Assembly: GCA_910589415.1 (NCBI GenBank)
Contig: OU342638.1
Span: forward strand, 37,917,579 to 37,981,578
Length of the DNA: 64,000 bases
Source: Malachius bipustulatus
Lineage: Eukaryota > Arthropoda > Insecta > Coleoptera > Melyridae
Direction: 5' to 3'
Part shown: one piece after another, positions 47,930 through 59,944 of the stretch
Layout: the number at the start of each line of letters is the position of its first letter
Position numbering within the stretch: the stretch's first letter is position 1
The notes under the pieces: model-generated
Database searches by the model: none
What the model was told of the DNA's origin: nothing
What the model saw: the letters and a program-made list of their open reading frames with translations, nothing else
Made by a program: the position numbers and the translations under genes

Positions 47930-49640
47930 TATTGTTATTTGTTACTTAATATTTTTGAATTACTGGAAAATTCTGCGTCAAAAAATTATTTTTTTGTTAG
48001 CGTAAGTAAAATTATGAGAAACTACTTGAAAACTATGGAATTTTTTCATGAAAACGCTTCGATGGCGCACTTATTTCAAAAATTTTAGGATATGCGAGAA
48101 AAAATTTGAATCGTAACTCGTCAAAATAAGATAATGAGGGCAAATACTGCAATACTATGGAAATACTTCATAGAAACGCTTGTTAATAAGTGGAATATCT
48201 AGAATGTTTCGAGAAAATCTAGAAAATTTCAAGACATTGAAATTACATTTTCGTTTACGACACTCTAAGACACAAAATTTCATAAAATATCTAAAAACTA
48301 TGGAATTTTTTTCTTGGAAACACTTCGTTGAGTGCACTTATTTCCAAAATTTTAGGATGTGCGAAGTAAAATTGGAATCAGAATTATTAAAAATGGAATA
48401 ATGAGGGAAAATATTATAAAACTATGGAAATACTTCATAGAAACGCTTGTTCATAAGTGAAATATCTAGACTATTTCTACTAGATATCTAGAATATCTAG
48501 AAAATTTCAAGATATTTAAAGAAAAATTTTGTTTACGACACTCCAAGACACAAAATTTCATAAAATACCTAAAAACTATGGAATATTTTTTTGAAAACAC
48601 TTCGTTGAGTGCATTTATTTCAAAAATTTTAGGTTTTGCAAGGTAAAATTGGAATCGGAATTCTTCAAAATAGAATAATGAGGGCAAATATTAAAATACT
48701 ATGAAAATACTTCATAGAAATGATTGCTAATAAATAAAATATCTTTAAAAAATTTGAGATATTCAAAAGAAATGCGTTTACGATACTCGAAAGCACAAAA
48801 TTTCATAAAATATCTAAATGCTATGGAATTTTTTCCAAGAAAGCGCTTCATTTAGGGCACTTATTAATTCAAAAAATTAAATTTCCAGGATGTGCGAAGT
48901 AAAGCTTGAATCGCGTAACTCGTCAAAATATGATAATTAAGGCATATAATTATAATACTATGAAAATACTTCATAGAAATGCTGGTTAATAATTGAAATA
49001 TCTTTGAAATTTCGGGATATTCAAAAGAAATATTCGTTTATTACGACACTCTAAGGCAAAACATTTCATAAAATATCTAAATGCTATGGATTTTTTCAAG
49101 AAAGCGCTTCGTCGAGGGCAGTCTTTTCAAAAAATTTATTGCATAATTTTCAGGATATGCGAGGTAAAGCTTGAATCGCGTAACTCGTCAAAATAAGATA
49201 ATGAGGGCAAATACTACAATACTATGGAAATACTTCATAGAAATGATTGTTAATAATTGAAATATCTATGACATTTCGAGATATACAAAAGAAATCTTCC
49301 TTTACCACCCTCTAAGGCACAAAATTTCATAAAATATCCAAATGCTATGGATTTTTTTTTCGTGAAAAAATTTCGTCGAGGCCACTTATTTCAAAAAAAA
49401 ATTATTTTATAAAATTTTCAGGATGTGCGAGGTAAAGTTTGAATCTCGTAACTGGTTAAAATATGATATTGAGGGCAAATATTATAATACTATGGAAATA
49501 CTTCATAGAAATGCTTGTTAATAATTGAAATAATTGTATTAAAAAATAGGGATACTCAAGGAAAATTATAGTTTGGGACTCGTTTGTTGTAAAATTTCAT
49601 AAAATATCTAAATGCTATGGGTTTATGGAATTATTTCATA
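47930..49640 (+). repeat. 267-bp satellite with two CTATGG motifs per unit
   Basis: Markers (GAGGGCAAATA or variants) recur near 48136, 48403, 48680, 48937, 49204 and 49472, giving a period of about 267 bp. Each unit contains ACTATGGAAATACTTCATAG, an imperfect palindrome with CTATG/CATAG ends, and TTCATAAAATATCTAAATGC followed by TATGGAAT. Frames at 48155-48687 are by-products. Confidence 0.88.
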
Positions 49641-52600
49641 GCAGAATAATCCATTTTACTTAAATTTGATCTGATATTTTTTGCAATATACCACGTGCAT
49701 TTCAAATAATAACACTCCAGAAGAAAATATTTCAGTACTATGGAAATAATTCATAGACTATTTTCTGTTATTATCTTAAAATCACATGAAAAAGTTACAA
49801 ATTATAAATTTCCCTAATAAATAATCAAAAAATACTTAAATTCCATAGAAATTTTTAATTTAAGACACTCTTAGGCACAAAGTTTCATAAAATACCTAAA
49901 TGCTATGGAATTACTACCCGGATATATTTAAAATCATAACTTTTCATGCATATTCAATTATAGAACAGAGGATATTCTAATTCTATGGAAATACTTCTTA
50001 AATCATAGTTCATAATATTTGATCTTTTTTTTTATGAGTGAAATTTTTGACTCCCAAAGAAAACGCCCAAAAGTTTTATTTTTGAAACGATTTTTCTCAA
50101 ATTTGCTTTTATAGGAATGATGAAGTATACTGACCCTGAATATTTTATTTGAAGGGCGTATCAACCTGTTTCTAATCAAAAAACCATCATCAGAGCTGTA
50201 AAATAAAAAAATACATAGTTTCTATGGAAATACTTCATAGAAATACTAATAAATATCTCGGAAATCCTGGAACATGCAATATGAGTGAATTAAGTATATC
50301 GTTGATACATCCTTAGGTATTATACATATACCTATACGTTATTATAGGTACGTCACTGGGTACACTGGGATTATAGGCTACGATGACGAGAGAGAGAGAG
50401 TTTAAGAAACGAAGTAAAAAATGAAAAGAAAAGTAAACGGCAATAATACAAACTTTTGTTACGGATTTTACGAGCGCGGCCGTTCCGATTCGTTTCCAGT
50501 CTCGGCTCTCGTGTCCGCGTCCCCGTCCGGCCGGGCCGAAATTCGAAAAACAAGAGAAAATCGCCCGGCAGACGAAATAAATCATAAAGTCGCATATATA
50601 CGCTCTCGCGCACGGCCGCGGACGGGCGGCCGGCGGGGCAGCGGGGTCGGGCGGCGGCGCGGAATTCGAAAAGTGAACAAAAAAGCGCCCGGTTTGCGAA
50701 ATTCTGATGCTCCGGCCGAACGCGAGTTTTAATTACCCGGCCGCGGAATGAGCTCTTCCACCGGGCTCCGTGCAGTTTCGGAGGGGTCTCGCACCACGCA
50801 TTTATATAGGTTTATTAATTTTAATTTGCCGATTTCGCTCGGGGGCCGTAAGACGAGATAAAACACCGGACCGCTTAAAAACCGCGAAATACTGATCGCG
50901 AAACTGCCACGGACCGGGCCGCGTTGCCAGGTTGTTATCCGTCGCGGGACACCTGATCCGGCTGTAAAATCGAAAAATTCATAGTAACCGAAATATCCCG
51001 AATTGTTACTAAGAACTCCAGAAAAAACCTTTGTAAGAGTGGAGAATATCAAAATGCTATGGGTGATACTAAAATGCTATGGAAATGCGTTTCTCGATTA
51101 CCGATTAGTGCAAATACTAAGATATAATACCACTTATAAAACTCAGCGAGAAGTTGTAATAACCTAGAAATGGCAGCACATACTGAAATACTATGGAATA
51201 CTAATGGAATACTAAAATATTTGTCGCAGATACTTCATAACTGCTCACAAAAAATCAGGACAAGCAGAAGCTCCCTAAGGAAATTTCAATCGTTGCTTGA
51301 TATCGAAATTCTATGGATATACTTCTTACAAATATTACATAGAACCTGAAATATTTCCTATACGATGTTAAATGTTGGTTAAACTACTTTAATTATGATA
51401 CTTTAATGATATGGAAATTGTAGCAAAGCTGTCGATTTTGAAATGCAGACACCTCTAGAACATTCAAAAAAGGTACAAAATTTCATAAAATATCCAAATG
51501 CTATGGAATTATGCCATGAAACTACTCCATTGTACTTTTACATTTGATCAGATATTTTTTGCATATCAAATAATAACCTCTACACTGATTATGAACAGAA
51601 AATATTTCAAAACTATGGAAATAATTGGCATACCTATATAAAAATACTTAAATTCTATGGGAATTTTTCATAGAAATGCTATCGATTTTGAAATATGTCG
51701 ACTTTCTGTAGGATACTGAAATGAAATTTTCGTTTATGCCACTCTTATTAGACACAAAATTCCATAAAATATCTAAATGCTATGGAAATACTTCCTGGAT
51801 ATATTTCAAATCATAACTTTTCATACATACTCTAATATGGAACAGAGAATATCCTAATTCTATGGAAATACTTTTTAAATCATAGTTCAGAGTTCGTAGT
51901 ATTTGGTCTTTTTTTAAGAGGGACAATTTTTTTTTCAAAAAATAATTGCGCAATTTTTAGGCGATTTTTCTCAGTGTCCCGGGATATTTGGTTTGAAGAG
52001 CGTCTCAACCTGTTTCTAATCGTAAAAACCTTCATCAGAGTTGTATTATTTAAAAAAAAAAAATACTCAATTTCTATGGAAATATCTCATAGCAATGATC
52101 TTATTAATAACATTTCGAATATCCTAAGACATGCAATAAGTGAAATTTTATCACGGCTCGTTGGATAGTTTTTTTCCTTAAAATATCGAAGAGCTATGGA
52201 ATTATTTTTATTGTGTTTGTATTATAAATTTAATCAAATAATCTTGTCAATGCGTTAGTTCAATTTTAAATCAAGTTTTCTAACAAATTATGAACAGAAA
52301 GTATTACAACACTATGGAAATACTATGGAATGAGTAATCAATCATATCATAGCACTATCGAAATACTTCATAGAAATGCGCGTAAATAATTGAAATCAGA
52401 ACATTTAAGGGAAATAATTATGAGAGAATATATAAAATTTTATAAGATATCTAAATGCTATGGAATCACTTCATTAAAATACTCCATGATACTTAAATTT
52501 GATCAGATCTTTTTGTAATGTTAGGCATATTGCAAATAATAACACTCTAGACTGACTCTGCTAAGAAAATATTTAAAAACTATGGAAATATTTCATAGAC

Positions 52601-53030
52601 TATTCTCTTAGAATCACTAAAATTTATACGAACATTGGAAAGAATGATATTACATGAAAAAGTGAATTTGCTAGAATAGATAATCCAAAAATACTTGAAT
52701 GCTATGGAAATTATTAGAAGGGATCTCAACCTGTTTCTAATCGTAGAAACTAGAAACCATCCTCAGAGTTGTATAGTAAAAAAATACTTAATTTCTATGG
52801 AAATAAGTAAGATTTTCAATCAGGGCTCATTACTTAGATAGTTTATTTTTTCTTAAAATATCGAAAGGCTATGGAATTATTATTTATTGCGTATTAGATA
52901 TAAATTTAAAAAAATCTTATCATTGCGAGTTGAATTTCAGATCAACTTTTCAAGCAAACTATGGATAGAAAATACTACAATACTATGGAAATATTTCATA
53001 GCTCCATAATACTTCATAGAAATAATAGAA
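49640..53030 (+). repeat. Degenerate CTATGGAAATA array
   Basis: Continues the 267-bp satellite in a looser form: CTATGGAAATACTTCATAG and AAATGCTATGGAAT motifs every 50-150 bp. It is interrupted by the GC-rich island at 50430-51000. Longer blocks are duplicated within it: ATATTTCAAATCATAACTTTTCAT-type sequence at 49927 and 51799, and the CAACCTGTTTCTAAT block at 50163, 52006 and 52727. Confidence 0.8.
50430..51000. other. GC-rich CpG island inside the CTATGG array
   Basis: The strongest GC peak in the window: CGGCCGCGGACGGGCGGCCGG-like sequence near 50615-50665, then mixed CpG-rich DNA to about 50990. Open frames on both strands (103-107 codons) are arginine-rich and without a known domain, as expected from GC-rich composition. 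It could be a host regulatory island that predates the surrounding repeats. Confidence 0.45.
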
Positions 53031-54230
53031 GTCTATTTATTGATTAAATTTTTATTCTACTAGTGCATCATCTGTCATGTACGTGTAATAGATCAAACAG
53101 TCGACGGGGATTTTCTCGTCGAGCCGGCATCTCCGCGACCGTTCCGCGTAGCAGACCATTTTTTCCAGCGCCAGCCGAGATGAAGAATCAAGAGCACATT
53201 ATGTATAACTGCCCACTGTTTAGTGAATTCCTCAATTGAGAATTTTTATTGTATTACAATTATATGTTCGCGTTCTTTTTCGCTGCTGCTGTTGTTGTTG
53301 TTGCGCTTTTTGTCGCTCAATCTCTGTTGGTTGCGGTTCCGAGCGTGCTGGCCGCACGGCGTCTCGTCTCGTCTCGCGATACAATTTTTTTTCACCATAA
53401 ACTACCGAATATATGAATTATCATCAAGAGTTATAGTTCACTTGAAATAACACTCGTTTTATTCCTTGAAACCTCTCTAGAAGAGATTATTGACTGAAAA
53501 AATTAAATCCAAACGACTTACAGGACCGGGCAATAGCGCGAACGCCCACGAATTCCGATGACATATTTCAGGTAAACGCACCCGCTATCGCCTCTTGGAA
53601 CTTTAGAGCGACCTCTACGATCGTGGGAGCTATCATCCATACAACCATCAACGCTAACGCTAAGTAAGTTCCCTCCAGTAAGCAATACTGGCTCTAAGAT
53701 GATTAGTATTTTTTCTACCATTACTGATGGGTGTATTGATGTATTGATGTGATGTATTATTGAAGAAGTCCCATAGTTCATGCTAGTGCTAGTGCTAGTG
53801 CTAGTGCTATAGTGCTGTACAAACAGAGCAGAACCATAAAGAAATTATTATTATTATTATTATTACCTACGCTAGTGCTTATGTTATACAAGAGTCAAGA
53901 CAGGAGTACAAAAGCATATAAGTACTTTTGTCGTGTACTTTACCTACGTGAGTGGAATAGCGGAATGTGTCGAGTAGAGGCGCTCGGTCGGGTCATCGTT
54001 GGCTCTTTCGAATGTATTTTTTCCCGAATTATGAGGAATTGTCGGTCGCTGATGGACGACCGATCTTTCCGTCGTGTGTCAACACACTTTTACTGTTTGC
54101 TTAAGCAAATAGAGGAGAGAAAGAGAATGCCGAATGCTTCCAAATCTTACCTGCTTCTTGTTTCTTTACTGTCTGTCTATGTACCTACTTAGGTGAAATA
54201 AAGTCTGCGCTTCAGCTTTTATAGGCGATT
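53031..54230. other. Low-repeat segment separating the two CTATGG orientations
   Basis: Contains a TTG triplet run at 53291-53304, a GCTAGT hexamer run at 53783-53815, an ATT run near 53847-53864, and GC-richer DNA. The 126-codon frame at 53812-54192 begins in microsatellite sequence and has no recognisable domain. Confidence 0.5.
53165..53225 (+). pseudogene. Possible C-terminal relic of a non-LTR retrotransposon ORF2
   Basis: Reads EMKNQEHIMYNCPLFS. The E-H-I-x(3)-C-P-x-F pattern resembles the conserved C-terminal cysteine/histidine motif (EHxLxxCPxF) following the RT/RNase H region of Jockey, R1 and I elements. No upstream RT remains attached, so the assignment rests on this short motif only. 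Confidence 0.5.
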
Positions 54231-55180
54231 TGAATAAATATTTCTTTTATACCTACCTACTTTTTTCCATAGCCATCGAAATATCTCAATATTTTCCGCA
54301 TTTTTATTTTTTAACATTTCCTTACATGTTTTCCATAGTCATCAAAGTATCCTACACTACTTACTCCATAGTGGTAGTAGTCTTAAAGATAACTACTACC
54401 TTAAGCCTTCCTCCAATTTTCTTTCATTTCTCTACCATAATCATCAAAATACCTAAACATTTCTCCATAGTATTAGTGATATTCCATATATTGTTTCCCA
54501 TAGTCATCAAGATATCTTTAAATTTCTTCATATTATTGTTAATGTTCCCTATATTTTTCTCATAATTATTAAAATTCCTTTCATTTCCTGCAATAATATT
54601 AACATTTCCTACAATTTTTCCATAGTCTTCAAGTTACCTTCAAATTTCTACACAGTAATAGTAGTACTTCTTATATTTTTTTAATGATCATCAAATTACC
54701 TACCTCATTAAGCCTTTGTGCAATTTTCTTACATTTCTCTACCATAGTCATCAAAATATCTAAAAATTTCTCCATAGTATTAAAGGTATTCCTTATATTT
54801 TTTCCATAGTCATCAAGATATCTTAAACTACGACTACCACTAAGTTTCTTACATTTGTTTTGCACTGTTCACAAAATTCCTTTAATCTTTTCCATAGAAT
54901 GATTTATATTTCCATAGTATTTAATATATTTTGAAATTTCTCTATAAGTATACATTTTATAACAATACCTCACAATGATCAAAATACCTTATTAACACTC
55001 CATAGTATCATTGATTGATATTCCTTGTATCTTTTCCATAATCATAGAATCCCTTCTACTTTCTCCACTACTATCAACATTTTCAGAAAAAAAATTCTCA
55101 TAGTGGTCAAAATATCTTAAACTTACTCCATAGCTTTATCGATATTTCTCAAAAGTTTTTTTTTCGGTAGTCCTCAAGAT
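54230..55180 (-). repeat. CTATGG array in reverse orientation
   Basis: TTTCCATAGTATT/CCATAGTCATCAAAATA motifs recur every 40-80 bp, i.e. CTATGG units on the minus strand, opposite to those at 47.9-53 kb. Units pair TCTCCATAGTATTA with TTTCCATAGTCATCAAGATA. The 111-codon hydrophobic frame at 54230-54565 is AT-rich repeat sequence. Confidence 0.85.
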
Positions 55181-57110
55181 CTCAAGATAGGGCCACAACG
55201 AATTGTAATCCAATAATTAAGTCCGTTTTTCAATTATAAAAATCTTTTTTTCTGATATGAATTTTGGAATTTGGGAATTTTCGATTTTTGACTCTTTATG
55301 GGTTCGATTTGGGACACTTCCCGGCTATTGCGACCCCTAATACCATATATATTCTGAATCAGCGATCCAAGGACTACAAGATAAAATTATCAGCCCGCTT
55401 TCGAAAAATGCTTTTTTTGAGAAAATAAAGCGCAGGGCCCACCCTTTGAAAAAAATTTTTGTCGCATTTTTTTTATTTCGGTTTCTGATAGCTCAAGCCA
55501 CGGCGAATGTGATATCAAAGTCCTTTTTTCAATTAAAACAATCTTTTTTGTGATATGAATTTTTGAATCTTGTAACTTATTTTTTTTTTTTTAATTTTTG
55601 GTCTCCCCTTGTATATTTTTATCGAGGGCCTCTAATGATTTCCATAGTCACTCTGATATCTTATAATTTCTCCGTAGTAGTGGGTATTTACCACTTGAAT
55701 ATTACAGCTCAGGACTTGGCAGATTTAGGTCTAGTTCTAGTAATTCTAGATTTAGTGCTTAAAGTGAATAATTGAAAAGAAATTGAAAAAAAATAATCTT
55801 CAACCCTTCAGCTCATTTTTATTAATGGTCCTTCGTTCATCAATCAATCAAGAAAAGCGCAATAATTCTGGAGAATTGAAGAAAAATTATTCTTTTTACT
55901 TTCTATAAATGTATCTAGGTACCTACCCCTGTCTTAGGGGTTCCTTAACCCCTAATAATACGATAATACCTCTTTTCTTTGATGATGATGTTTGAGCGTT
56001 GAGCTTTAATAAAATAAATAATGAAAAGAACTAGACTTGGAACTGGATTTATATTTTATATACCGCGTGTTCTTTTATTACAATATACAATAATAATAAT
56101 AATAATAATATAAGACCTGATGCGATATAAATCTGGAAGTGATTCAAGGAATGAACAAACAAACGAGCAGCCATAGCTGGCTATAATCGAGCGCCCAGAC
56201 ATCCTTCGTTCGAACAAATACATAGAAAACACACAAAAGACGGGGCCAGTTCGGATACGAGTTTTTAAAAAAATCAGACACAATATACCCGGTGGTCGAT
56301 CTAAAAGCAGCGGCCCGCTCCGATTCGAACACCTGCGCGGAACGATTCACGTGCAACATTCGCCTGTCCGACTGTTCGACCCCATCCGACCAGACGAGCG
56401 GTCGATTTTTCTTTCAAAATCCGCGGTTGACGGTTCGTCTGTGCGACCGTGCCGTATCGTTTCTGCTCGGCTCCGGCGTTTTCTATCAAAATTCCATATT
56501 AACACTTTGGACAAACATTCGGATGGGTGCCTTAAGAAATCGCTCATAAAAGAGTGAAGAAAGAAGAAATCCTTTTGGAATTATTATTTATATTATTATT
56601 TAGGTGTTCGGTGGCTCTGAGTTCTGGTTATTTTTTAGAGACTGGTTTTTGTGTGAAACGAATGGGGTCGCGGATGTTATTGAGGGAAACATCAGCTGAC
56701 GTGACGTTTCGGTCATTAGACCGGGTGTCGAATTTCGTCGATTCATTATTTCGTTATTTTCGGAATGTCACTCCGTCGTTCCAATGTAATTAATATCTCG
56801 TAATGTTCCAATGAATGGAGATGTTTTTTCCATTAAAGTTTTTAAAAAACTGTTTCTTCCTTAGTGCCTACAGATTTCTGAGATTATTTTCCGGGCGGAG
56901 GTTTTTTTTTCAAAACGACTGCTAGAGACGCTGGCGGTTTCTAAACTGAAAGTCGTTTTATCCTGCGAATTCGCGTTCTCGAGATATTATGACCTTTGAA
57001 AGTTGAAAATTGGCAATTTTTTTAAGCTTTTCAAAATGTTTGTTCCCGTTTTGAGAGAAAACTGAGGACTTTACGGTCTAACTGGACTGTTTAACCGACT
57101 CGTATGGCAG
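55181..57110. other. Low-repeat DNA; GC-richer patch at 56290-56540
   Basis: A diverged tRNA-Tyr motif (TGGTCCTTCGTTCATCAA) lies at 55826. AAT triplets occupy 56090-56111. Overlapping frames on both strands at 56290-56560 (62-85 codons) have no recognisable domain. AATCTTTTTT.TGATATGAAT recurs near 55243 and 55541, a local duplication of about 300 bp. Confidence 0.5.
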
Positions 57111-57119
57111 TCGGCTGTG

Positions 57120-58790
57120 CTCACACATAGGCCGGGCCCAAAACGGCCGCCACGAGTTTATGAATTTCCGAATTCGGATATTCAGAAATTGTAATTTTTG
57201 ATTTTCGGGTATAAAAATTGCCCATGATGCGTTGATGCTGGGGTTTTTATTTTTCCAAACGAAGGAGAGGGATCAACCCTGTCCAGCCGTTGTGAAAATT
57301 CGCTTTGCGCCAAAATGGCCACCATAATTTTTTTAAATTTCCGAATTAGGATATTCAGAAATTGTAATTTTTTATTTTGGGGTATAAAAATTGTCGTTGA
57401 TGCTGGGGTTTTTATTTTTCCAAACTAAAAAGAGAGATCAACCCTGTCCCGCTGTTGTGAAAATTCGTCCTGTCCGGGCCCAAAACGGCCGCTATGATTT
57501 TTTTTATTTTCGAATTCGGATATTCGGAAATTGGAATTTTCGACTTTCGGGAATAACAATTGCCCTTGATGCGCTGATGCTGGGGTTTTTATTTTTCCAA
57601 ACGAAGGGGTAAGGTCAACCCTGTCCCGCTGTTGTGAAAACTCGTCTTATCCGGGCTCAAAACGTCCGCCATGATTTTTTGAATTTCCGAATTCCGATAT
57701 TCAGAAATTGTAATTTTTGATTTTCGGGTATAAAAATTGCCCATGATGCGTTGATGCTGGGGTTTTTATTTTTCCAAACGAAGGAGAGGGATCAACCCTG
57801 TCCAGCCGTTGTGAAAATTCGCTTTGCCCGGGCCCAAAATGACCGCCATGATTTTTTTAATTTCCGAATTAGGATATTCAGAAATTGTAATTTTTTATTT
57901 TGGGGTATAAAAATTGCCGTTGATGCGTTGATGCTGGGGTTTTTATTTTTCCAAACTAAAAAGAGAGATCAATCCTGTCCCGCTGTTGTGAAAATTCGTC
58001 CTGTCCGGGCCCAAAACGGCCGCTATGATTTTTTTTATTTTCGAATTCGGATATTCGGAAATTGGAATTTTCGACTTTCGGGAATAACAATTGCCCTTGA
58101 TGCGCTGATGCTGGGGTTTTTATTTTTCCAAACGAAGGGGTAAGGTCAACCCTGTCCCGCTGTTCTGAAAACTCGTCTTATCCGGGCTCAAAACGTCCGC
58201 CATGATTTTTTGAATTTCCGAATTCCGATATTCAGAAATTGTAATTTTTGATTTTCGGGTATAAAAATTGCCCATGATGCGTTGATGCTGGGGTTTTTAT
58301 TTTTCCAAACGAAGGAGAGGGATCAACCCTGTCCAGCCGTTGTGAAAATTCGCTTTGCCCGGGCCCAAAATGACCGCCATGATTTTTTTAATTTCCGAAT
58401 TAGGATATTCAGAAATTGTAATTTTTTATTTTGGGGTATAAAAATTGCCGTTGATGCGTTGATGCTGGGGTTTTTATTTTTCCAAACTAAAGAGAGAGAT
58501 CAACCCTGTCCCGCTGTTGTGAAAATTCGTCCTGTCCGGGCCCAAAACGGCCGCTATGATTTTTTGAATTTTCGAATTCGGATATTCGGAAATTGGAATT
58601 TTCGACTTTCGGGTATAAAAATTGCCCTTGATGCGTTGATGCTGGGGTTTTTATTTTTCCAAACGATGGAGAGGGATCAACCCTGTCCCGCTGTTGTAAA
58701 AACTCGTCTTGTCCGAGGCTAAAACGGCCGCCATGCTTTTTGAATATCCGAATTCGGATTTTCAGATGTTCTTATTGTAGATTTTCGGCT
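57120..58790. repeat. 177-bp satellite with a 531-bp three-monomer higher-order unit
   Basis: The marker GATGCTGGGGTTTTTATTTT starts at 57234, 57399, 57576, 57753, 57930, 58107, 58284, 58461 and 58638. Every interval is exactly 177 bp except the first, 165 bp. Monomers three apart are most alike, giving a 531-bp higher-order repeat. As 177 is 59 codons, one frame reads through two or three monomers (146 codons at 58282-58722), until a TAAGGT stop in one monomer type. The peptide has no recognisable domain. Confidence 0.95.
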
Positions 58791-58799
58791 ATAAAAATG

Positions 58800-59940
58800 G
58801 CACCATTTTTAAATGAATGAATCATCGAGTAATTGGAGATTAGAAAAAAAAAAATCCGGAATACGATAAACGTGAAAAATAATCGTAAATTCCAGCGATT
58901 AGTGCTGAGCGCAATAATAACGTGAAAGCGAGGACGAAACTCGATACTCCTGTGAGATTGTCGATTTCAGTAAAGTCACACCGGAGGTTTTGATAACACA
59001 AAGAAAAGAGACCGTCGCATTTATAAATGGACGCAATTATTATTTTAACGCGAATAACGATCGAATGACACTCGCCTTCGGTACATTACTAAACGTCAAA
59101 GCGAGCAAATCAGGAAACTTCTTGTTCTAATAGGTAGCTATCTTTAAATAAATCGAATAAAACTACCCCCGCTTCTTCTTTAATCATGCCCCAATTTCAG
59201 TCGCACAAACGACAAACGACAAACAACAAACAACAAACAACAAACAACAAACAACCCCCTACCCCCACCCACCCCCTCTCCATCCCTTTAATGATAACAA
59301 ACAACATTTCCGCTCGAAACGACGAGTAACGAACGTTCCGCACCTACTAAATTAACAGCCTGCGGCTCCTGCCACTGGCTGTTACATCGCTCTGTACAAG
59401 CAAAAACAGGCCATCAGCATGCGGAATGTCCCAACTTTGAGCAAATGAGTGCCGAATTATGAAAATTAACACCCCCCTGTCAGACGCAAGCGCCCCCCGA
59501 TCAGTCAATGTCACCGCCACTGGCCCGGAACTTGTAACTTCTCGCAATTAACATAAGTACCCGCCGCCGTCACCGCACTGGAGAGAGGCGCCCGGGGGCG
59601 GAATTTGCATTCCCGCGGGTCGATCATTGGGAAGAGATGGGGAAGGGAAGGGGTTGCCTGCCGAAGGGTAAGAAGGAATCTTAGCTGCTGCTTCCGGTTC
59701 GGGTGGGAGAAGAAAATTATTAGAATTAGGTATATGGATATTAGAATTGTGGTTGTTATAGGACGGTGTCCGTTCTCATTTTTTACAGGATATGTTCGTA
59801 ATTAGATTATCTTCCATTTTAACTGAACAAGAAACTTAAAAAAGGGAATTAATTATCATAAAAAAATTATTAAAAATTATTTTCAGTGGGGTGCGTTGCA
59901 TATTGATGAAAAAATAAATTTAGCTAACTTCTTGATTTAT
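58800..59940. other. Low-repeat DNA with CAAACAA microsatellite
   Basis: An ACAAACA-type run lies at 59213-59256, followed by C-rich sequence to 59285. Slightly GC-richer at 59340-59650. Short frames lack recognisable domains. Confidence 0.5.
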
Positions 59941-59944
59941 TGTC

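Noticed and set aside
54230..54565. 111-codon hydrophobic plus-strand frame that could look like a membrane protein
   Set aside because: Low-complexity F/I/S sequence derived from the inverted CTATGG array, with the same motifs repeated outside the frame.
56700..56740. GACGTTTCGGTCATTAGACC as another hammerhead-like site
   Set aside because: On the minus strand the GGTC/GACC stem and GAAAC are present, but the CTGATGA strand is not in the required position.
57751..58722. 130- and 146-codon plus-strand frames
   Set aside because: They are the 177-bp satellite (59 codons). The frame is closed by a stop in one monomer type and has no domain or start-site evidence.
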